A DNA stretch of 64,000 bases from Halopseudomonas sabulinigri (GTDB taxonomy: Bacteria > Pseudomonadota > Gammaproteobacteria > Pseudomonadales > Pseudomonadaceae): contig DRHT01000047.1 of assembly GCA_011053055.1 (NCBI GenBank), positions 1 through 64,000 on the forward strand. Reading direction: 5' to 3'. Numbering within the stretch: the stretch's first letter is position 1; every line of letters starts with the position of its first letter. The notes under the pieces are model-generated. The model was not told the origin of the DNA and did no database searches. It saw only the letters and a list, made by a program, of their open reading frames with translations. The position numbers and the translations under genes were made by a program. Positions 27,922 through 37,395 of the stretch are shown piece by piece.

Positions 27922-29010
27922 ATGTCTGCACTGTTCCAACCCTTCAGCCTGAAAGACGTCACCCTGCGTAACCGCATTGCTGTGCCACCCATGTGCCAAT
28001 ACTCGGCTACCGATGGCCTGGTCAATGAATGGCATACCGCCAACTACACCGGCATGGCACGCGGCGGCGCTGGACTAGTGATCGTCGAGGCAACGGCCGT
28101 CTCGCCGGAAGGCCGCATTACTCCCGGTTGCACCGGCATCTGGAATGACCAGCTGGCCGACGCTTTTGCACCCATTGTTCGTGGCATCAAAGCCAACGGC
28201 GCAGTGCCCGGTATCCAGATTGCCCACGCTGGCCGCAAGGCAAGCGCCAATCGCCCCTGGGAAGGTGATGATCACATCAGCAACGATGACCCACGCGCCT
28301 GGCAAACGATTGCCCCATCCGCGTTGGCCTTCGGTGCCAACCTGCCCAAGGTGCCCGAAGCCATGACGCTGGACGACATTGCCCGCGTTAAAGCGGATTT
28401 TGTTGCCGCCGCCAAGCGTGCCCTGGCTGTCGGCTTTGAGTGGCTGGAATTGCACTTCGCCCACGGCTATCTGGCGCAGAGCTTTTTCTCTGAGCACGCC
28501 AACCAGCGTACCGATGCCTACGGCGGTAGTTTCGAGAATCGCTGTCGTTTTCTGTTGGAAACCTTGGCCGCCGTGCGTGAGGTCTGGCCAGAAAACCTGC
28601 CCCTGACTATCCGCTTTGGTGTTATTGAATTTGACGGTCGCGACGAGCAAACGCTGAACGAGTCGATCGAGCTGACACGTCAGTTCAAGGCCGCGGGCAT
28701 GGATATGATGAGTGTGAGCATGGGCTTCGATACGCCCAAGGCGAACATCCCTTGGGCGCCGGCCTTTATGGGCCCGATTGCCAAGCGTGTACGTGACGAG
28801 GCAGGTGTTCCGGTGTCATCCGCGTGGGGCTTTGGTGAGCCGCACATCGCCGACAAAGCGGTGCAGGATGGTCAGTTGGATCTGGTCATGGTCGGCAAGG
28901 CGCATCTGGCCAACCCGCATTGGACCTACCACGCCGCGCGTGAACTGAAGCTCGACAAGCCCTCCTGGGTGCTGCCTGCGCCCTACGCCCATTGGCTTGA
29001 GCGCTACTGA
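27922..29010 (+). CDS. xenA: Xenobiotic reductase A-like flavin ene-reductase
   Basis: NAD(P)H:flavin oxidoreductase of the old yellow enzyme family (YqjM/XenA group), about 362 residues and an (alpha/beta)8 barrel with FMN. Residues known from P. putida XenA fall at the same numbers: Cys 25 in VPPMCQYS and His 178, His 181 and Tyr 183 in ELHFAHGYLAQ. Such enzymes reduce activated C=C bonds of enones and some nitro compounds. ATG 27922 has GGAG upstream; the longer frame to 27808 crosses the divergent promoter region. Confidence 0.93.
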   Translation: MSALFQPFSLKDVTLRNRIAVPPMCQYSATDGLVNEWHTANYTGMARGGAGLVIVEATAVSPEGRITPGCTGIWNDQLADAFAPIVRGIKANGAVPGIQIAHAGRKASANRPWEGDDHISNDDPRAWQTIAPSALAFGANLPKVPEAMTLDDIARVKADFVAAAKRALAVGFEWLELHFAHGYLAQSFFSEHANQRTDAYGGSFENRCRFLLETLAAVREVWPENLPLTIRFGVIEFDGRDEQTLNESIELTRQFKAAGMDMMSVSMGFDTPKANIPWAPAFMGPIAKRVRDEAGVPVSSAWGFGEPHIADKAVQDGQLDLVMVGKAHLANPHWTYHAARELKLDKPSWVLPAPYAHWLERY

Positions 29011-29058
29011 GGCGTGACAGTGACAGTTGGGCTAAGGCCCGACTGTCACCCGACCGGG

Positions 29059-29241
29059 TCACGCCCTGCGCGGGCGCGACCTGCCTAGGGAAAAATACAG
29101 CGCCGTAGCACTGACTGCACCCAGCGTCAGTACCGACACCCAATCCCAAACACCATCTGCCAGCAATGCCGACAGCAACCCGGCTGCGCTCAGTACCGCC
29201 ATGACCAGCGGCCAGAACCAGATGCCTGTTTGCTTGATCAT
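29059..29241 (-). CDS. 60-residue two-segment membrane protein
   Basis: Small protein starting MIKQTGIWFWPLVMAVLSAA, with two hydrophobic segments (about 8-27 and 31-50) and a basic tail ending SRPRRA. Its ATG overlaps the stop of the preceding PepSY gene as ATGA, so it is translationally coupled and almost certainly real. The frame is open further upstream, to 29313, but only inside the PepSY gene. Family not recognised with confidence; a role beside the PepSY protein in iron uptake is inferred from position. Confidence 0.72.
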   Translation of the reverse strand: MIKQTGIWFWPLVMAVLSAAGLLSALLADGVWDWVSVLTLGAVSATALYFSLGRSRPRRA

Positions 29242-30383
29242 TGCACCTCCTCTGTTCCAGGACTGCGGCCCAGCGTTTCCTTGCTGGCCGGCCGACGGCG
29301 CTTGGCAACCCACAGATACAACCCACTGCCCAACACCACAATGGTGATCACATCGAGCAGCGCCCAGAGCAATTGCAGGCCGCGTCCGCCGTAGTCACCA
29401 AAGTGCAGCGGTTGGGAGATTTGCAGCGCCTTAAGATACCAGGGCAGCTCGCGCGCATCAGTAACCTGCGCGCTAACGCTGTCCACCAATACCGGCTTGG
29501 CCATGCGCGAGGTTAGCGGCTGATCGCCGTGCATAAATACGGCGTAATGGTATGGACTGGAAAAACTAGACCCGGGGAAGGCAACAAAGAGCACTTCCAT
29601 CTCAGGTTCATACTGCAGCGCTGATTCTACTGCTGCATGCACAGAGCCGTGGCTCGCCGGCGCCGGTTGGCCCTGGTAAGGCGCCAACATCTCGCTTAGC
29701 TCGTTGTTTTGCCACAGCTTGACCAGCAAATCGCCCCAGGCGTTGATTACCCCGGTAGCGCCGACGACCAAAAACCACACCAGCGTGACTATGCCGAGCA
29801 CGTTATGCAGATCGAGCCACTTGAGGCGCTTGCTACGCTCGCGGCGAACTTCACCGAACTCCAGCTTGCGCATGAACGGCCCGTACAAGAGCGCGCCCGA
29901 GACCAATGAGATCAGCAATAAAACGCCCATCAAACCCAGAAAAAGCATGCCCGGCAGACCGGCGAACAGGTCGACATGCAGCGAGAAAACGATATACATG
30001 AAGCCGCTTTCTAGCTGCGGCTCAGCCAAAACCTCGCCGCTGCGGGCATCTACCGCCACCTGCTTGAAGCCAGTTTGCGAAGCAGTGGTGGGTGCCATCG
30101 AGAGATACCAGACTCGATCGTCGTCGATATCCTGTGATAGAAACACTCCGGTTAGATCCGGGTTGCGCTGCTCGCCAATTTCGATGACTCGGTCCAGGTT
30201 GATGCGCGGCGTATCCGCCGGCATTTCCACCGGCTCGGCTTCTGTGCCGAGCAAGTGCCCAATCTCGTGATGAAAAATCAGCGGCAGCCCGGTCAGGCAC
30301 AGCAGCAACATGAACAGGGTGCAGATCAGGCTGGTCCAGGTATGCAACCAAGACCAGATTCGCAGTGACTTAGCACTCGGCAT
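29238..30383 (-). CDS. PepSY-associated TM protein, siderophore-linked
   Basis: 381-residue inner-membrane protein of the PepSY_TM family, with four hydrophobic segments (about 12-36, 138-165, 195-218 and 335-360) and periplasmic PepSY-like stretches. Its N-terminus SLRIWSWLHTWTSLICTLFMLLLCLTGLPLIF is typical. Relatives near TonB receptors are proposed to reduce ferric siderophores or help release iron. It starts 22 bp after the TonB receptor stop and overlaps the downstream 60-residue gene, so the three form an operon. Confidence 0.88.
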   Translation of the reverse strand: MPSAKSLRIWSWLHTWTSLICTLFMLLLCLTGLPLIFHHEIGHLLGTEAEPVEMPADTPRINLDRVIEIGEQRNPDLTGVFLSQDIDDDRVWYLSMAPTTASQTGFKQVAVDARSGEVLAEPQLESGFMYIVFSLHVDLFAGLPGMLFLGLMGVLLLISLVSGALLYGPFMRKLEFGEVRRERSKRLKWLDLHNVLGIVTLVWFLVVGATGVINAWGDLLVKLWQNNELSEMLAPYQGQPAPASHGSVHAAVESALQYEPEMEVLFVAFPGSSFSSPYHYAVFMHGDQPLTSRMAKPVLVDSVSAQVTDARELPWYLKALQISQPLHFGDYGGRGLQLLWALLDVITIVVLGSGLYLWVAKRRRPASKETLGRSPGTEEVQ

Positions 30384-30405
30384 TGCAGCTGTCTCCGAAG
30401 GACGC

Positions 30406-32586
30406 TTAGAAATCCAGCGTGGTGGAGAAGATCAGCGTACGCGGCGCCCCTACGGTCAGATAACCGTATCCAGGATAACCGCCAGCAGAGGCCCAGTAAT
30501 TACGATCAGCCACGTTCTCGACGCGGGCACGCAGGGTCAGCTCCTGTGCATCATTGATCAGCATGCTATAACGCGCGCCCAGATCAACTCGGGTCCAGGA
30601 AGGAATTTCGCGGCTGTTGTCGGTATCGATGTACTGCTCGGCGGTGTAGATGATGCGGCCGTCAAACGCCAAACCATCCACGCCGGGCACTAGGTAATCG
30701 AGACCAGCGTTAGCTTGCACCTTGGGTGCACCAATGCCGTCATTACCGTCCAGATCGGTATCCAGCAGGCTCACCCCGCCCAGCACCGATAGATCGTTGG
30801 TCGCTTGACCGAAAGCATTGATTTCCAGCCCCCGGTAGCGCTGCTTGCCCACGACGCCATATACACCGTTATCCACGCCGGCAACCGGCTTGCGGCTCTG
30901 GAATACGCCTAGGCTACCGCCCAAACGGCCGCCGTCGTACTTCAGACCCAGCTCGGTCTGGCGAGTTACGTAGGGTTCTAGCGCCTCGCCAGCATTGGTG
31001 ACCGGCGTGCCGCCAGAGTTAGCCGGCGCCACATCACCTTTGACTAGACCTTCGATGTAATTCACGTAACCGGAGAGGTCCGGTGTGAAGCGGTAGACCG
31101 CACCGGCAATCGGCGTTACGGCGCTCTCCTCGTAGGAGTCGCCGCGGCTGCCGTCGGCGTACGAATAGGTGTAAGTAGCAATATTCTGGTGCCGCGCACC
31201 CAGGGTGATCAGCAAGCGATCATCCATGAAACCCAGTGTATCGGCGAGCGCATAGCTGCCGGTTTTGGTGCGCTCGGTAACCTCTGGATCCGAAAACGAG
31301 CCCGCTGCCAACGCGGTAGTTGGCGGTTGCGCGACATCTGCTGGCTTATATAGGTTGCTGGCAAATCCGGCGAAATTAGAAAAGCCATAAGCGTTGGCGG
31401 ACTTCATCTCGTAGCTAGAAGCAGAGAGCGTCATGTTGTGGCTGACCACACCGGTATCAAACTGGGCACGCAGGCCAATGTCACCGGTAACCACCTCATC
31501 TTCACGCACGTTGGCAAAGCGGTAGGCGGTGGTATCACCCGCAGTATTGATGACAGTAGGGTTGGCAAAGTTGCCTTTTTCTTCGCTGGTGCGCATGCCC
31601 CCCGCGACCCAACCGGTGAAGACGTCGTTAAAGTCATACTCGGCGCGCAACGTGCCAAAGGTATCTTTGGCGTAGGAATAGCTCCAGCTCTGAGCCACGC
31701 TCTTGTCTGCATCCGGCGGAGAAATAACCGGAACGCCAGCGCCGATCGTAATGTTCGGTTGCGCCGCGTCTATCTCGTGATTCTGGTAGCCCATATCCGC
31801 AGAGATACGCAGGTTATCGCCACGATAATCGGCACCGAGCGACAGCAGACCCAATTCGCCAGTCTCGCCATCCACTACGGAATCGCCATCACGACGCGCC
31901 ATGTTCAGGCGTAAACCAATGCGATCATCGGCGGAACGGCGTGCAAAATCGCCAGCCATATAGGCCTGACCACCGGAGCGTACACCGGCAGTAACCTGAT
32001 TCAGGTCTTCGTTTGGTGCGCGCTTGGGCACTATGTTGATCGCGCCACCCAAGCCGCTACCACCCGGTGCCGCGCCATTAAGAAACGCGTTGGCGCCGCG
32101 CAGCACTTCTACCCGCTCGACAAATTCGGTACCCATGTACTGACGTGGCAGCAGACCGTAGAGGCCGTTATAAGCGATGTCGTCCGAGAATATCGGCAGC
32201 CCCCGTACCAGGTACACCTGCTGGAAGTTGCCAAATCCGCGGGCGGTACGAACCGCCGAGTCGTTCATCAGTACATCACCGATGCTGGCAGCCTGTTGAT
32301 CCTGAATCAGCGTCTGGGTGTAGCTAGTGGTGGTGAAAGGCGTTTCCATGTAGTCCTGGTTACCCAGAATCCCCACCCGCGAACCGCTGGCCACCTGACC
32401 GCCGGCGTAGGCTGGCGGCAAGCCGTCAGCCGAGGCGTCAGCGCTAGCACTAATGGTCATGGACGGCAGCTCTACCGCATCCGCTGCGGGTTCAGCGGCT
32501 TCCTGGGCTTGCGCAACCATGGCGATAAAAGGGGAGGAAAGGGCAAGCGACAGCGCGGTGCGCTTGAACAGCATTGGGGAAGTCAT
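30406..32586 (-). CDS. TonB-dependent siderophore receptor
   Basis: Outer-membrane receptor of about 726 residues. Signal peptide to about VAQAQE, a TonB-box region ELPSMTIS, a plug domain (IGDVLMNDSAVRTARGFG, VYLVRGLPIFSDD, VERVEVLRGANAFLNG) and a beta-barrel ending in aromatic TTLDF. The plug resembles FhuE/FcuA-type hydroxamate receptors, but the ligand is not certain. Start 32586 or 32574, since clear ribosome sites are lacking. A Fur-box-like site lies 71-89 bp upstream of 32586. A PepSY gene follows in the same operon. Confidence 0.9.
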   Translation of the reverse strand: MTSPMLFKRTALSLALSSPFIAMVAQAQEAAEPAADAVELPSMTISASADASADGLPPAYAGGQVASGSRVGILGNQDYMETPFTTTSYTQTLIQDQQAASIGDVLMNDSAVRTARGFGNFQQVYLVRGLPIFSDDIAYNGLYGLLPRQYMGTEFVERVEVLRGANAFLNGAAPGGSGLGGAINIVPKRAPNEDLNQVTAGVRSGGQAYMAGDFARRSADDRIGLRLNMARRDGDSVVDGETGELGLLSLGADYRGDNLRISADMGYQNHEIDAAQPNITIGAGVPVISPPDADKSVAQSWSYSYAKDTFGTLRAEYDFNDVFTGWVAGGMRTSEEKGNFANPTVINTAGDTTAYRFANVREDEVVTGDIGLRAQFDTGVVSHNMTLSASSYEMKSANAYGFSNFAGFASNLYKPADVAQPPTTALAAGSFSDPEVTERTKTGSYALADTLGFMDDRLLITLGARHQNIATYTYSYADGSRGDSYEESAVTPIAGAVYRFTPDLSGYVNYIEGLVKGDVAPANSGGTPVTNAGEALEPYVTRQTELGLKYDGGRLGGSLGVFQSRKPVAGVDNGVYGVVGKQRYRGLEINAFGQATNDLSVLGGVSLLDTDLDGNDGIGAPKVQANAGLDYLVPGVDGLAFDGRIIYTAEQYIDTDNSREIPSWTRVDLGARYSMLINDAQELTLRARVENVADRNYWASAGGYPGYGYLTVGAPRTLIFSTTLDF

Positions 32587-32862
32587 GGCAGCGGCAGCTC
32601 TCTGAAATGCGTGCAGGCTCGACAAACATCGAACCGAACATCAGCGAATTGTTAATAATGAAAACGATTCGCATTATACATACAGAAAACCTAAACACCA
32701 GTAGCCCAATAGCAACGGGCCAGCATCAACCAAGAAACACCATTGCCCTGGTTGTACTCCTGCGGATTCGGCGGTCTGCTCTCCGACACCAACGCCAAGA
32801 CTCAGCTCACCACAGAAAGTCCAAGAGCGTACTGACAGCCAAGACAGCTAATCACACCGCTG
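32587..32862. other. Intergenic region upstream of TonB receptor
   Basis: About 276 bp without a credible gene. The left part holds the Fur-box-like site and the receptor promoter. Nothing recognisable was seen from 32,700 to 32,862, and no terminator was found for the upstream DUF3325 unit. Confidence 0.6.
32657..32675 (-). promoter_or_regulatory. Fur-box-like site upstream of TonB receptor
   Basis: AATGAAAACGATTCGCATT, bounded by TAATG/CATTA arms, is of the AATGANAAT-type pseudomonad Fur box. It lies upstream of the receptor gene, so iron-dependent repression is expected. Confidence 0.7.
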
Positions 32863-33198
32863 TCACACCCAGATCGCCCCTATCACCAGCAACACAACCG
32901 CGAGTACCGGCAACGAGAGCGCTAGGCGCGGGGCATAAGGCAGTAGAAACAGTAGCCCCAAACCGCTCAGCGAGATCAACCCTAGCCAAGCCACCCAGGC
33001 CATGGCCAACGGCCACAGCTGCATTGCCAGATAAGCAGCCAGCGCCAGCAGCAGCACCCCCAGCGGACGACAGTACCGGCGCCAGCTGGTTGGCAGTCTT
33101 GAGGCCCGTTTTTTCCAGTGCCGCTCCATCCCCAGGCAGCACGCCAGCATTCCGCTGTAAGCGACCACAAAAACGGCTACGAATAAGCTCACACTCAT
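32863..33198 (-). CDS. DUF3325 membrane protein
   Basis: 111 residues with three to four hydrophobic segments (about 3-22, 45-62, 64-85 and 92-110), including the typical GMLACCLGMERHWKKRA near the N-terminus. Its ATG overlaps the stop of the PepSY gene as ATGA. DUF3325 proteins recur in this order with DUF3649 and PepSY genes beside TonB receptors; their function is unknown. Confidence 0.85.
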   Translation of the reverse strand: MSVSLFVAVFVVAYSGMLACCLGMERHWKKRASRLPTSWRRYCRPLGVLLLALAAYLAMQLWPLAMAWVAWLGLISLSGLGLLFLLPYAPRLALSLPVLAVVLLVIGAIWV

Positions 33199-34778
33199 GA
33201 CGTAACGCCTGTGCGTGACGTTCTGATCTTTTTAGTCTCCCCCGCCGTTTTCTTCACCGCCTGCGGCTGACAGACCACCCGCCATGCGGCCCAACCGAGA
33301 ATCAGCCCCATTGCCGCAGCGCTGGCATCTACACTCAGACGCAGGCCATCCAACGCCTTGGGTGCCAGCAGCATATCCAGCACCGGCATTGCCAATAGCA
33401 ACAGTGCTATCAACGTCAATTGTTCTGCCCAAGCCCGTAATGGCGCGCGCAGGCGGGCGTGCACAAGCGCCAGCAGCCAACCACCAAAAAACACGCGCAG
33501 CTCCCATAGCTCGCGCTCCGCCATGTTGGCGGGCAGCATCCGGTTGCCCCACAGCAAGGCGGTACAGGCAAACATCAGCCCGCCGATCACCGCTACGTTG
33601 AGCCACTCGGCCTGCCGCAGCCAGCGGGTATCACTCTTTACCTGCCGCCGCCGCTTGACGGTGTACAGCACCAAGCCACTGGCGATCATGGCGCAGCTGA
33701 TCAGGCCACAAAGAAAGTAGATCCAGCGCATGGCGTAGCCACCGAACTGGGCGAAGTGCAGACCTGCCATGACCTTCTGAGTGAGCAGGGTGGTGCGCGT
33801 TGGCTGAGGTGCGCCAACTACCTCTCCGGTGATCGCATTAAAGACCAGTGACTCACCCTTGGTTAACTCCAGGCGGGTACCCATCACCGGCCGTACCTCG
33901 ACTCTTGCGTTCGCCCGGTCCGGATTACTGACCGACAACGAGCCCAGCATGTCCTCACCATAATAAGCCTCACCACGACCTATGAACTGCTCCAGCGGCA
34001 ACATCTGCGCCGCCGGGACTTCGGCTCGCGGCGCCCGCCCCCCCTCACCTGCTCGACCAGCACGCTCGACCTGCTGCTCATTACCCGGCCTCAGCTCGCT
34101 AAACAAAGCCTCGCGGTCACCACCGTAAAGCACGTCGGTCGCCGCCGGCATGTAGATCAGAAAAAAGATAGCCAGACCCGTGTAGGTAATCATCAAGTGG
34201 AACGGCAATAACAGCACCGCGCTGGCGTTGTGGCCATCCAGCCAGCTGCGCTGCCCTTTCGCGGGGCGGAAAGTAAAGAAGTCCTTGAAGATTTTCTTGT
34301 GGATGATGACGCCGCTAATGATGGCCACCAACATCGCCATGGCGGCGAAACCCACCACCCAAATGCCAATGCTGCGTGGCATGTGCAGGGTGTAATGAAA
34401 ATGGAAAAAGAAATTTCCCCCTAGAGTCTCGCGCGGCACCACTACCTCGCCGCTGTCGGCATCCAGCTGGGTACGCTGGCCGCGTCGCTGTTCACCGGAG
34501 GACACACTCAGACTCGGCCCGCGCTCGGTTGGCAGGCCGATATTCCAAGCGCTGGCGTCCGGGTTACGTTCACGTAGCCAGCTCTCGGCTACACGCACTG
34601 CGCTGACCTGATCCAGGCCGGTGTCATGCAGTTCCGGCTGCATCCACCAGTTCAGTTCCTTGTCGAAGACCGCCAAGGTACCGGTCAGAAATATCGCGAA
34701 AAGCAGCCAGCCGACGATCAGACCCGCCCAGGTGTGCAGCCCAGACATGGATTGCGTTACGGAAGCTTGTTTAGCCAT
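33195..34778 (-). CDS. PepSY domain membrane protein (large form)
   Basis: About 527 residues. N-terminal SMSGLHTWAGLIVGWLLFAIFLTGTLAVFDKELNWWMQPE is typical of PepSY_TM proteins, followed by periplasmic PepSY-like segments and further membrane helices, including three to four extra at the C-terminus. A low-complexity Gly/Arg/Ala stretch near the middle (ERAGRAGEGGRAPRAEV) is unusual. ATG 34778 overlaps the DUF3649 stop (TGATG), and its own stop overlaps the DUF3325 start. Probably works in iron release from siderophores. Confidence 0.86.
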   Translation of the reverse strand: MAKQASVTQSMSGLHTWAGLIVGWLLFAIFLTGTLAVFDKELNWWMQPELHDTGLDQVSAVRVAESWLRERNPDASAWNIGLPTERGPSLSVSSGEQRRGQRTQLDADSGEVVVPRETLGGNFFFHFHYTLHMPRSIGIWVVGFAAMAMLVAIISGVIIHKKIFKDFFTFRPAKGQRSWLDGHNASAVLLLPFHLMITYTGLAIFFLIYMPAATDVLYGGDREALFSELRPGNEQQVERAGRAGEGGRAPRAEVPAAQMLPLEQFIGRGEAYYGEDMLGSLSVSNPDRANARVEVRPVMGTRLELTKGESLVFNAITGEVVGAPQPTRTTLLTQKVMAGLHFAQFGGYAMRWIYFLCGLISCAMIASGLVLYTVKRRRQVKSDTRWLRQAEWLNVAVIGGLMFACTALLWGNRMLPANMAERELWELRVFFGGWLLALVHARLRAPLRAWAEQLTLIALLLLAMPVLDMLLAPKALDGLRLSVDASAAAMGLILGWAAWRVVCQPQAVKKTAGETKKIRTSRTGVTS

Positions 34779-35077
34779 CACGCCGCTCCTGCGAACAGGT
34801 TCGGCCAGAAGCCGATTAACGCCAGCGGGGGAATCACCAGCAGGCTGAGCAATGCTCGGCGCAGGGGCACCGCGAAGGCCCACAGCACATACAGCGTGTA
34901 GATCAGGAACGAGACGAGGGTGGCGCTGATCACCACATCAACCGGCTCACCGGGCAACAGGCGCGCCAAAGCAGCGACCGCGCTGTAGGTGAAGGCGTAT
35001 CCACCCACCACCGCCAGCAGTGTACGTGCGAGCGCGGCAGGCCAGAGCCGCGCCGCTGGTGTTGCTACTCTACTCAT
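34778..35077 (-). CDS. DUF3649 membrane protein
   Basis: About 99 residues with three hydrophobic segments (about 15-38, 45-65 and 72-92) and the DUF3649-typical ARTLLAVVGGYAFTYSAVAALARLLP and YTLYVLWAFA. ATG 35077 begins the conserved part; the frame goes on to 35155 with no support. It overlaps the PepSY gene by one base. First of the DUF3649-PepSY-DUF3325 set after the catecholate-type receptor. Confidence 0.83.
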   Translation of the reverse strand: MSRVATPAARLWPAALARTLLAVVGGYAFTYSAVAALARLLPGEPVDVVISATLVSFLIYTLYVLWAFAVPLRRALLSLLVIPPLALIGFWPNLFAGAA

Positions 35078-35200
35078 GTCTAGCTCTCTCGCGCACCCAA
35101 TGATGCGCTTATACGCAAATGGCGCCCGCCGGCCAAGCCGAACAGACGCCCCCACAATGCCTTTGTTTACCGTCAGCGCTATGCCTGACGAACAGGCGAT

Positions 35201-37252
35201 TTAGAAGTCCAGCGTAAGACCCACGGTCAGACGGCGGCCATCCAGCACTACGCCGTAGTCTTCGTTGGTCACTTCCTTGTTTGCGACGTTATACAGGCCC
35301 GCTTTCAAATCCAGATTGTCGGTTACCCGAAACACGCCACCCAGATCCACAAAACCATAACCGGGGGTGCCGTCATCGACTGAGGTACGACTCAGGTAGT
35401 CGGAGGTTTCACTGCGATAGTTGCCCTGCAGCCACGCGCTCAAACGCGGGGTTAGCGTCCAGTCAAACAGCGCATTGGCCATGTGCTTGGGCTGCTTGTT
35501 GAGGGGGTCACCCTTGAACTCGCCCGTTTTCTGCTCGGACTCGGTGTAGGTGTAACTGGTCATGAAGTCGAGCGATGGCTGAATCATGTAATCCAGTGTC
35601 ACTTCCACGCCCTGCATGATGGCTTCGTCGACGTTCTTGTTGGTGCTCAGGAAGGAGTAGTTGTTGCCGCCAAATGCGCAGGTCCAGGTGGCCGGATCAT
35701 TGCGGTCAGCGTTAGGGCTTTCGCACAGGCGATCTTCAGAGATTTTATCTTTGTAGATGGTGTGGAACAGCATCAGGCTGGTGTTCAGACCCAGATTGGC
35801 ATTGTCGTAAACATAACCAACTTCATAGCTGGTACTGGTTTCCGGATCCAGATCCGGGTTACCAATAATCAGGGCACGCGGATGCGGTGCCGGGGAGCCA
35901 CCGCCACCCGTGCCGCGACCAAAGCCAGCCGTCGCGGCAGACAAGCTCGGCTGTTTGTAACCAGTGGACACGCCACCCTTGATAACCAGGTTGGGGGTGT
36001 AGTGATACACGCCGTACAGGCGCGGTGATAGATGACCGCCAAACAGCTCGTCGTCGTTGTAACGCAGGCCGGTGGTGACCGACAGGTCGGGAGTAATGGC
36101 CCAATCCACCTCGGTGTAAAGGGCGCCGATCCAGCGATCCACCTCAGACACTGCGCCCGCCACGTTGGAGGTCAGCAGGCCGTTGGTTTCGTCTACAAAC
36201 TCTTCCTGCTTGTACTGGCCGCCAAAGGTAACCACGTGGTTGCCCCAAAAATAACTGGCTTGCGAATTAAACAGGCTGATTTTCTCGCGCTTGGTGTCGG
36301 CCTGCACCTTGTCAGACACATCGTGCTGCAGGTAGCTGGAGACGATCAGGTTGTCGTAACGGCCATCGTGAGCAAGCACGTAGATGTCTTTTTCGTAGCG
36401 ATAGGTCGACTCGTCAGCTGTGACAGCTACGCTTCTGCCCGGCGTGTGGGTGTATTCCAGCTCGGAATGATCGTAGCCAACGGAAAAGCGGTTGCGGTCA
36501 TCCGGGGTTAAGTAGAACTCGACGCCGCCCTGCTTGCGGGTGCTTTCCGGCATGCTTTCGGCGTTGTCGTCGCCACCTTCAAAATCGCTTTCATCGGTGG
36601 CCAGATATTGGCCGTTCAGCTGCACGCCAAGCAGGCCGTCAATGAGCGGGCCACCCACGTAGAAGTTACCCAGCTCACCATCACTGCTGACGTCGTTCAA
36701 CGCGTGGGTGTATTCAGTGGAAATAGTACCTGCCCACTCGTTACCGGAGCGGCGGGTAATGATATTAATCACGCCGCCCATGGCCTCAGAGCCATACAAC
36801 GATGACATAGGCCCGCGGATGACTTCGATGCGCTCAACCATGGATAAGGGCGGCAGGCCGATCTGCTTGCCGCCGTCAGAGCCGTTGGTATTGACCGAGC
36901 GACCCGCCGAGATCGGGCGACCATCAACCAAAAACAAGGTGTAAGCGTCGGACATACCGCGAATGCTAACGTCCTGCGAGTTGCCGCCACCGGTGACATA
37001 GACGCCGGGGATGTTTTTAACTGCATCAACGATATCGGTATAGGACTGCTTTTCCAGCTCTTCCCGGGTGACTACCGAGATGCTGGCTGGCGCATCAGCA
37101 ATGTTCTGCTCGTAACCGGCGGCACTGACCACCGTGATCGGCTGCAGCTCTACCGCCGACGCCTCGTTCTCTTGGCCGTGGGCCAAACCCGTCATGCTCA
37201 CCAGGCCAACACTGACCGCATACGCTAAGCTGCTGCGCTTGAAATTTCCCAT
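35201..37252 (-). CDS. TonB-dependent receptor, FepA/CirA-like (catecholate type)
   Basis: Outer-membrane receptor of about 683 residues. Signal peptide to LAHGQE, TonB-box region ELQPITVV, plug (IADAPASISVVTREELEKQSYTDIVDAVKNIPGVYVTGG, VSIRGM, MVERIEVIRGPMSSLYGSEAMGGVINIITRR) and a barrel ending LTLDF. The plug resembles FepA/PfeA/CirA receptors for ferric catecholates. ATG 37252 has GGGGAG nine bases upstream; the longer frame to 37318 lacks this. A Fur-box-like site is about 100 bp upstream. The preceding two-component genes recall PfeRS-PfeA, which senses ferric enterobactin. Confidence 0.9.
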   Translation of the reverse strand: MGNFKRSSLAYAVSVGLVSMTGLAHGQENEASAVELQPITVVSAAGYEQNIADAPASISVVTREELEKQSYTDIVDAVKNIPGVYVTGGGNSQDVSIRGMSDAYTLFLVDGRPISAGRSVNTNGSDGGKQIGLPPLSMVERIEVIRGPMSSLYGSEAMGGVINIITRRSGNEWAGTISTEYTHALNDVSSDGELGNFYVGGPLIDGLLGVQLNGQYLATDESDFEGGDDNAESMPESTRKQGGVEFYLTPDDRNRFSVGYDHSELEYTHTPGRSVAVTADESTYRYEKDIYVLAHDGRYDNLIVSSYLQHDVSDKVQADTKREKISLFNSQASYFWGNHVVTFGGQYKQEEFVDETNGLLTSNVAGAVSEVDRWIGALYTEVDWAITPDLSVTTGLRYNDDELFGGHLSPRLYGVYHYTPNLVIKGGVSTGYKQPSLSAATAGFGRGTGGGGSPAPHPRALIIGNPDLDPETSTSYEVGYVYDNANLGLNTSLMLFHTIYKDKISEDRLCESPNADRNDPATWTCAFGGNNYSFLSTNKNVDEAIMQGVEVTLDYMIQPSLDFMTSYTYTESEQKTGEFKGDPLNKQPKHMANALFDWTLTPRLSAWLQGNYRSETSDYLSRTSVDDGTPGYGFVDLGGVFRVTDNLDLKAGLYNVANKEVTNEDYGVVLDGRRLTVGLTLDF

Positions 37253-37353
37253 ACTCAAGTACTCCCCGTTCTGGCAGAAATCCATCAGGTGAGCGGCGCG
37301 ATCTAGGTCGCCACACACAAAGGGGCGAGCAATTACTCGCCAAGTCGTGCGCA

Positions 37354-37372
37354 GATGCTAATCATTCTCATT
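37354..37372 (-). promoter_or_regulatory. Fur-box-like site upstream of catecholate receptor
   Basis: The minus strand reads AATGAGAATGATTAGCATC, close to the Fur consensus. It lies between the histidine-kinase stop (37396) and the receptor start (37252), giving the receptor its own iron-controlled promoter. Confidence 0.75.
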
Positions 37373-37395
37373 CAATAGTAAAGCTCATTTACAAT

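Noticed and set aside
36231-36242. AACCACGTGGTT, a second parS-like palindrome
   Set aside because: The core CACGTG is there, but the flanks differ from the parS consensus and it lies inside a TonB receptor gene.
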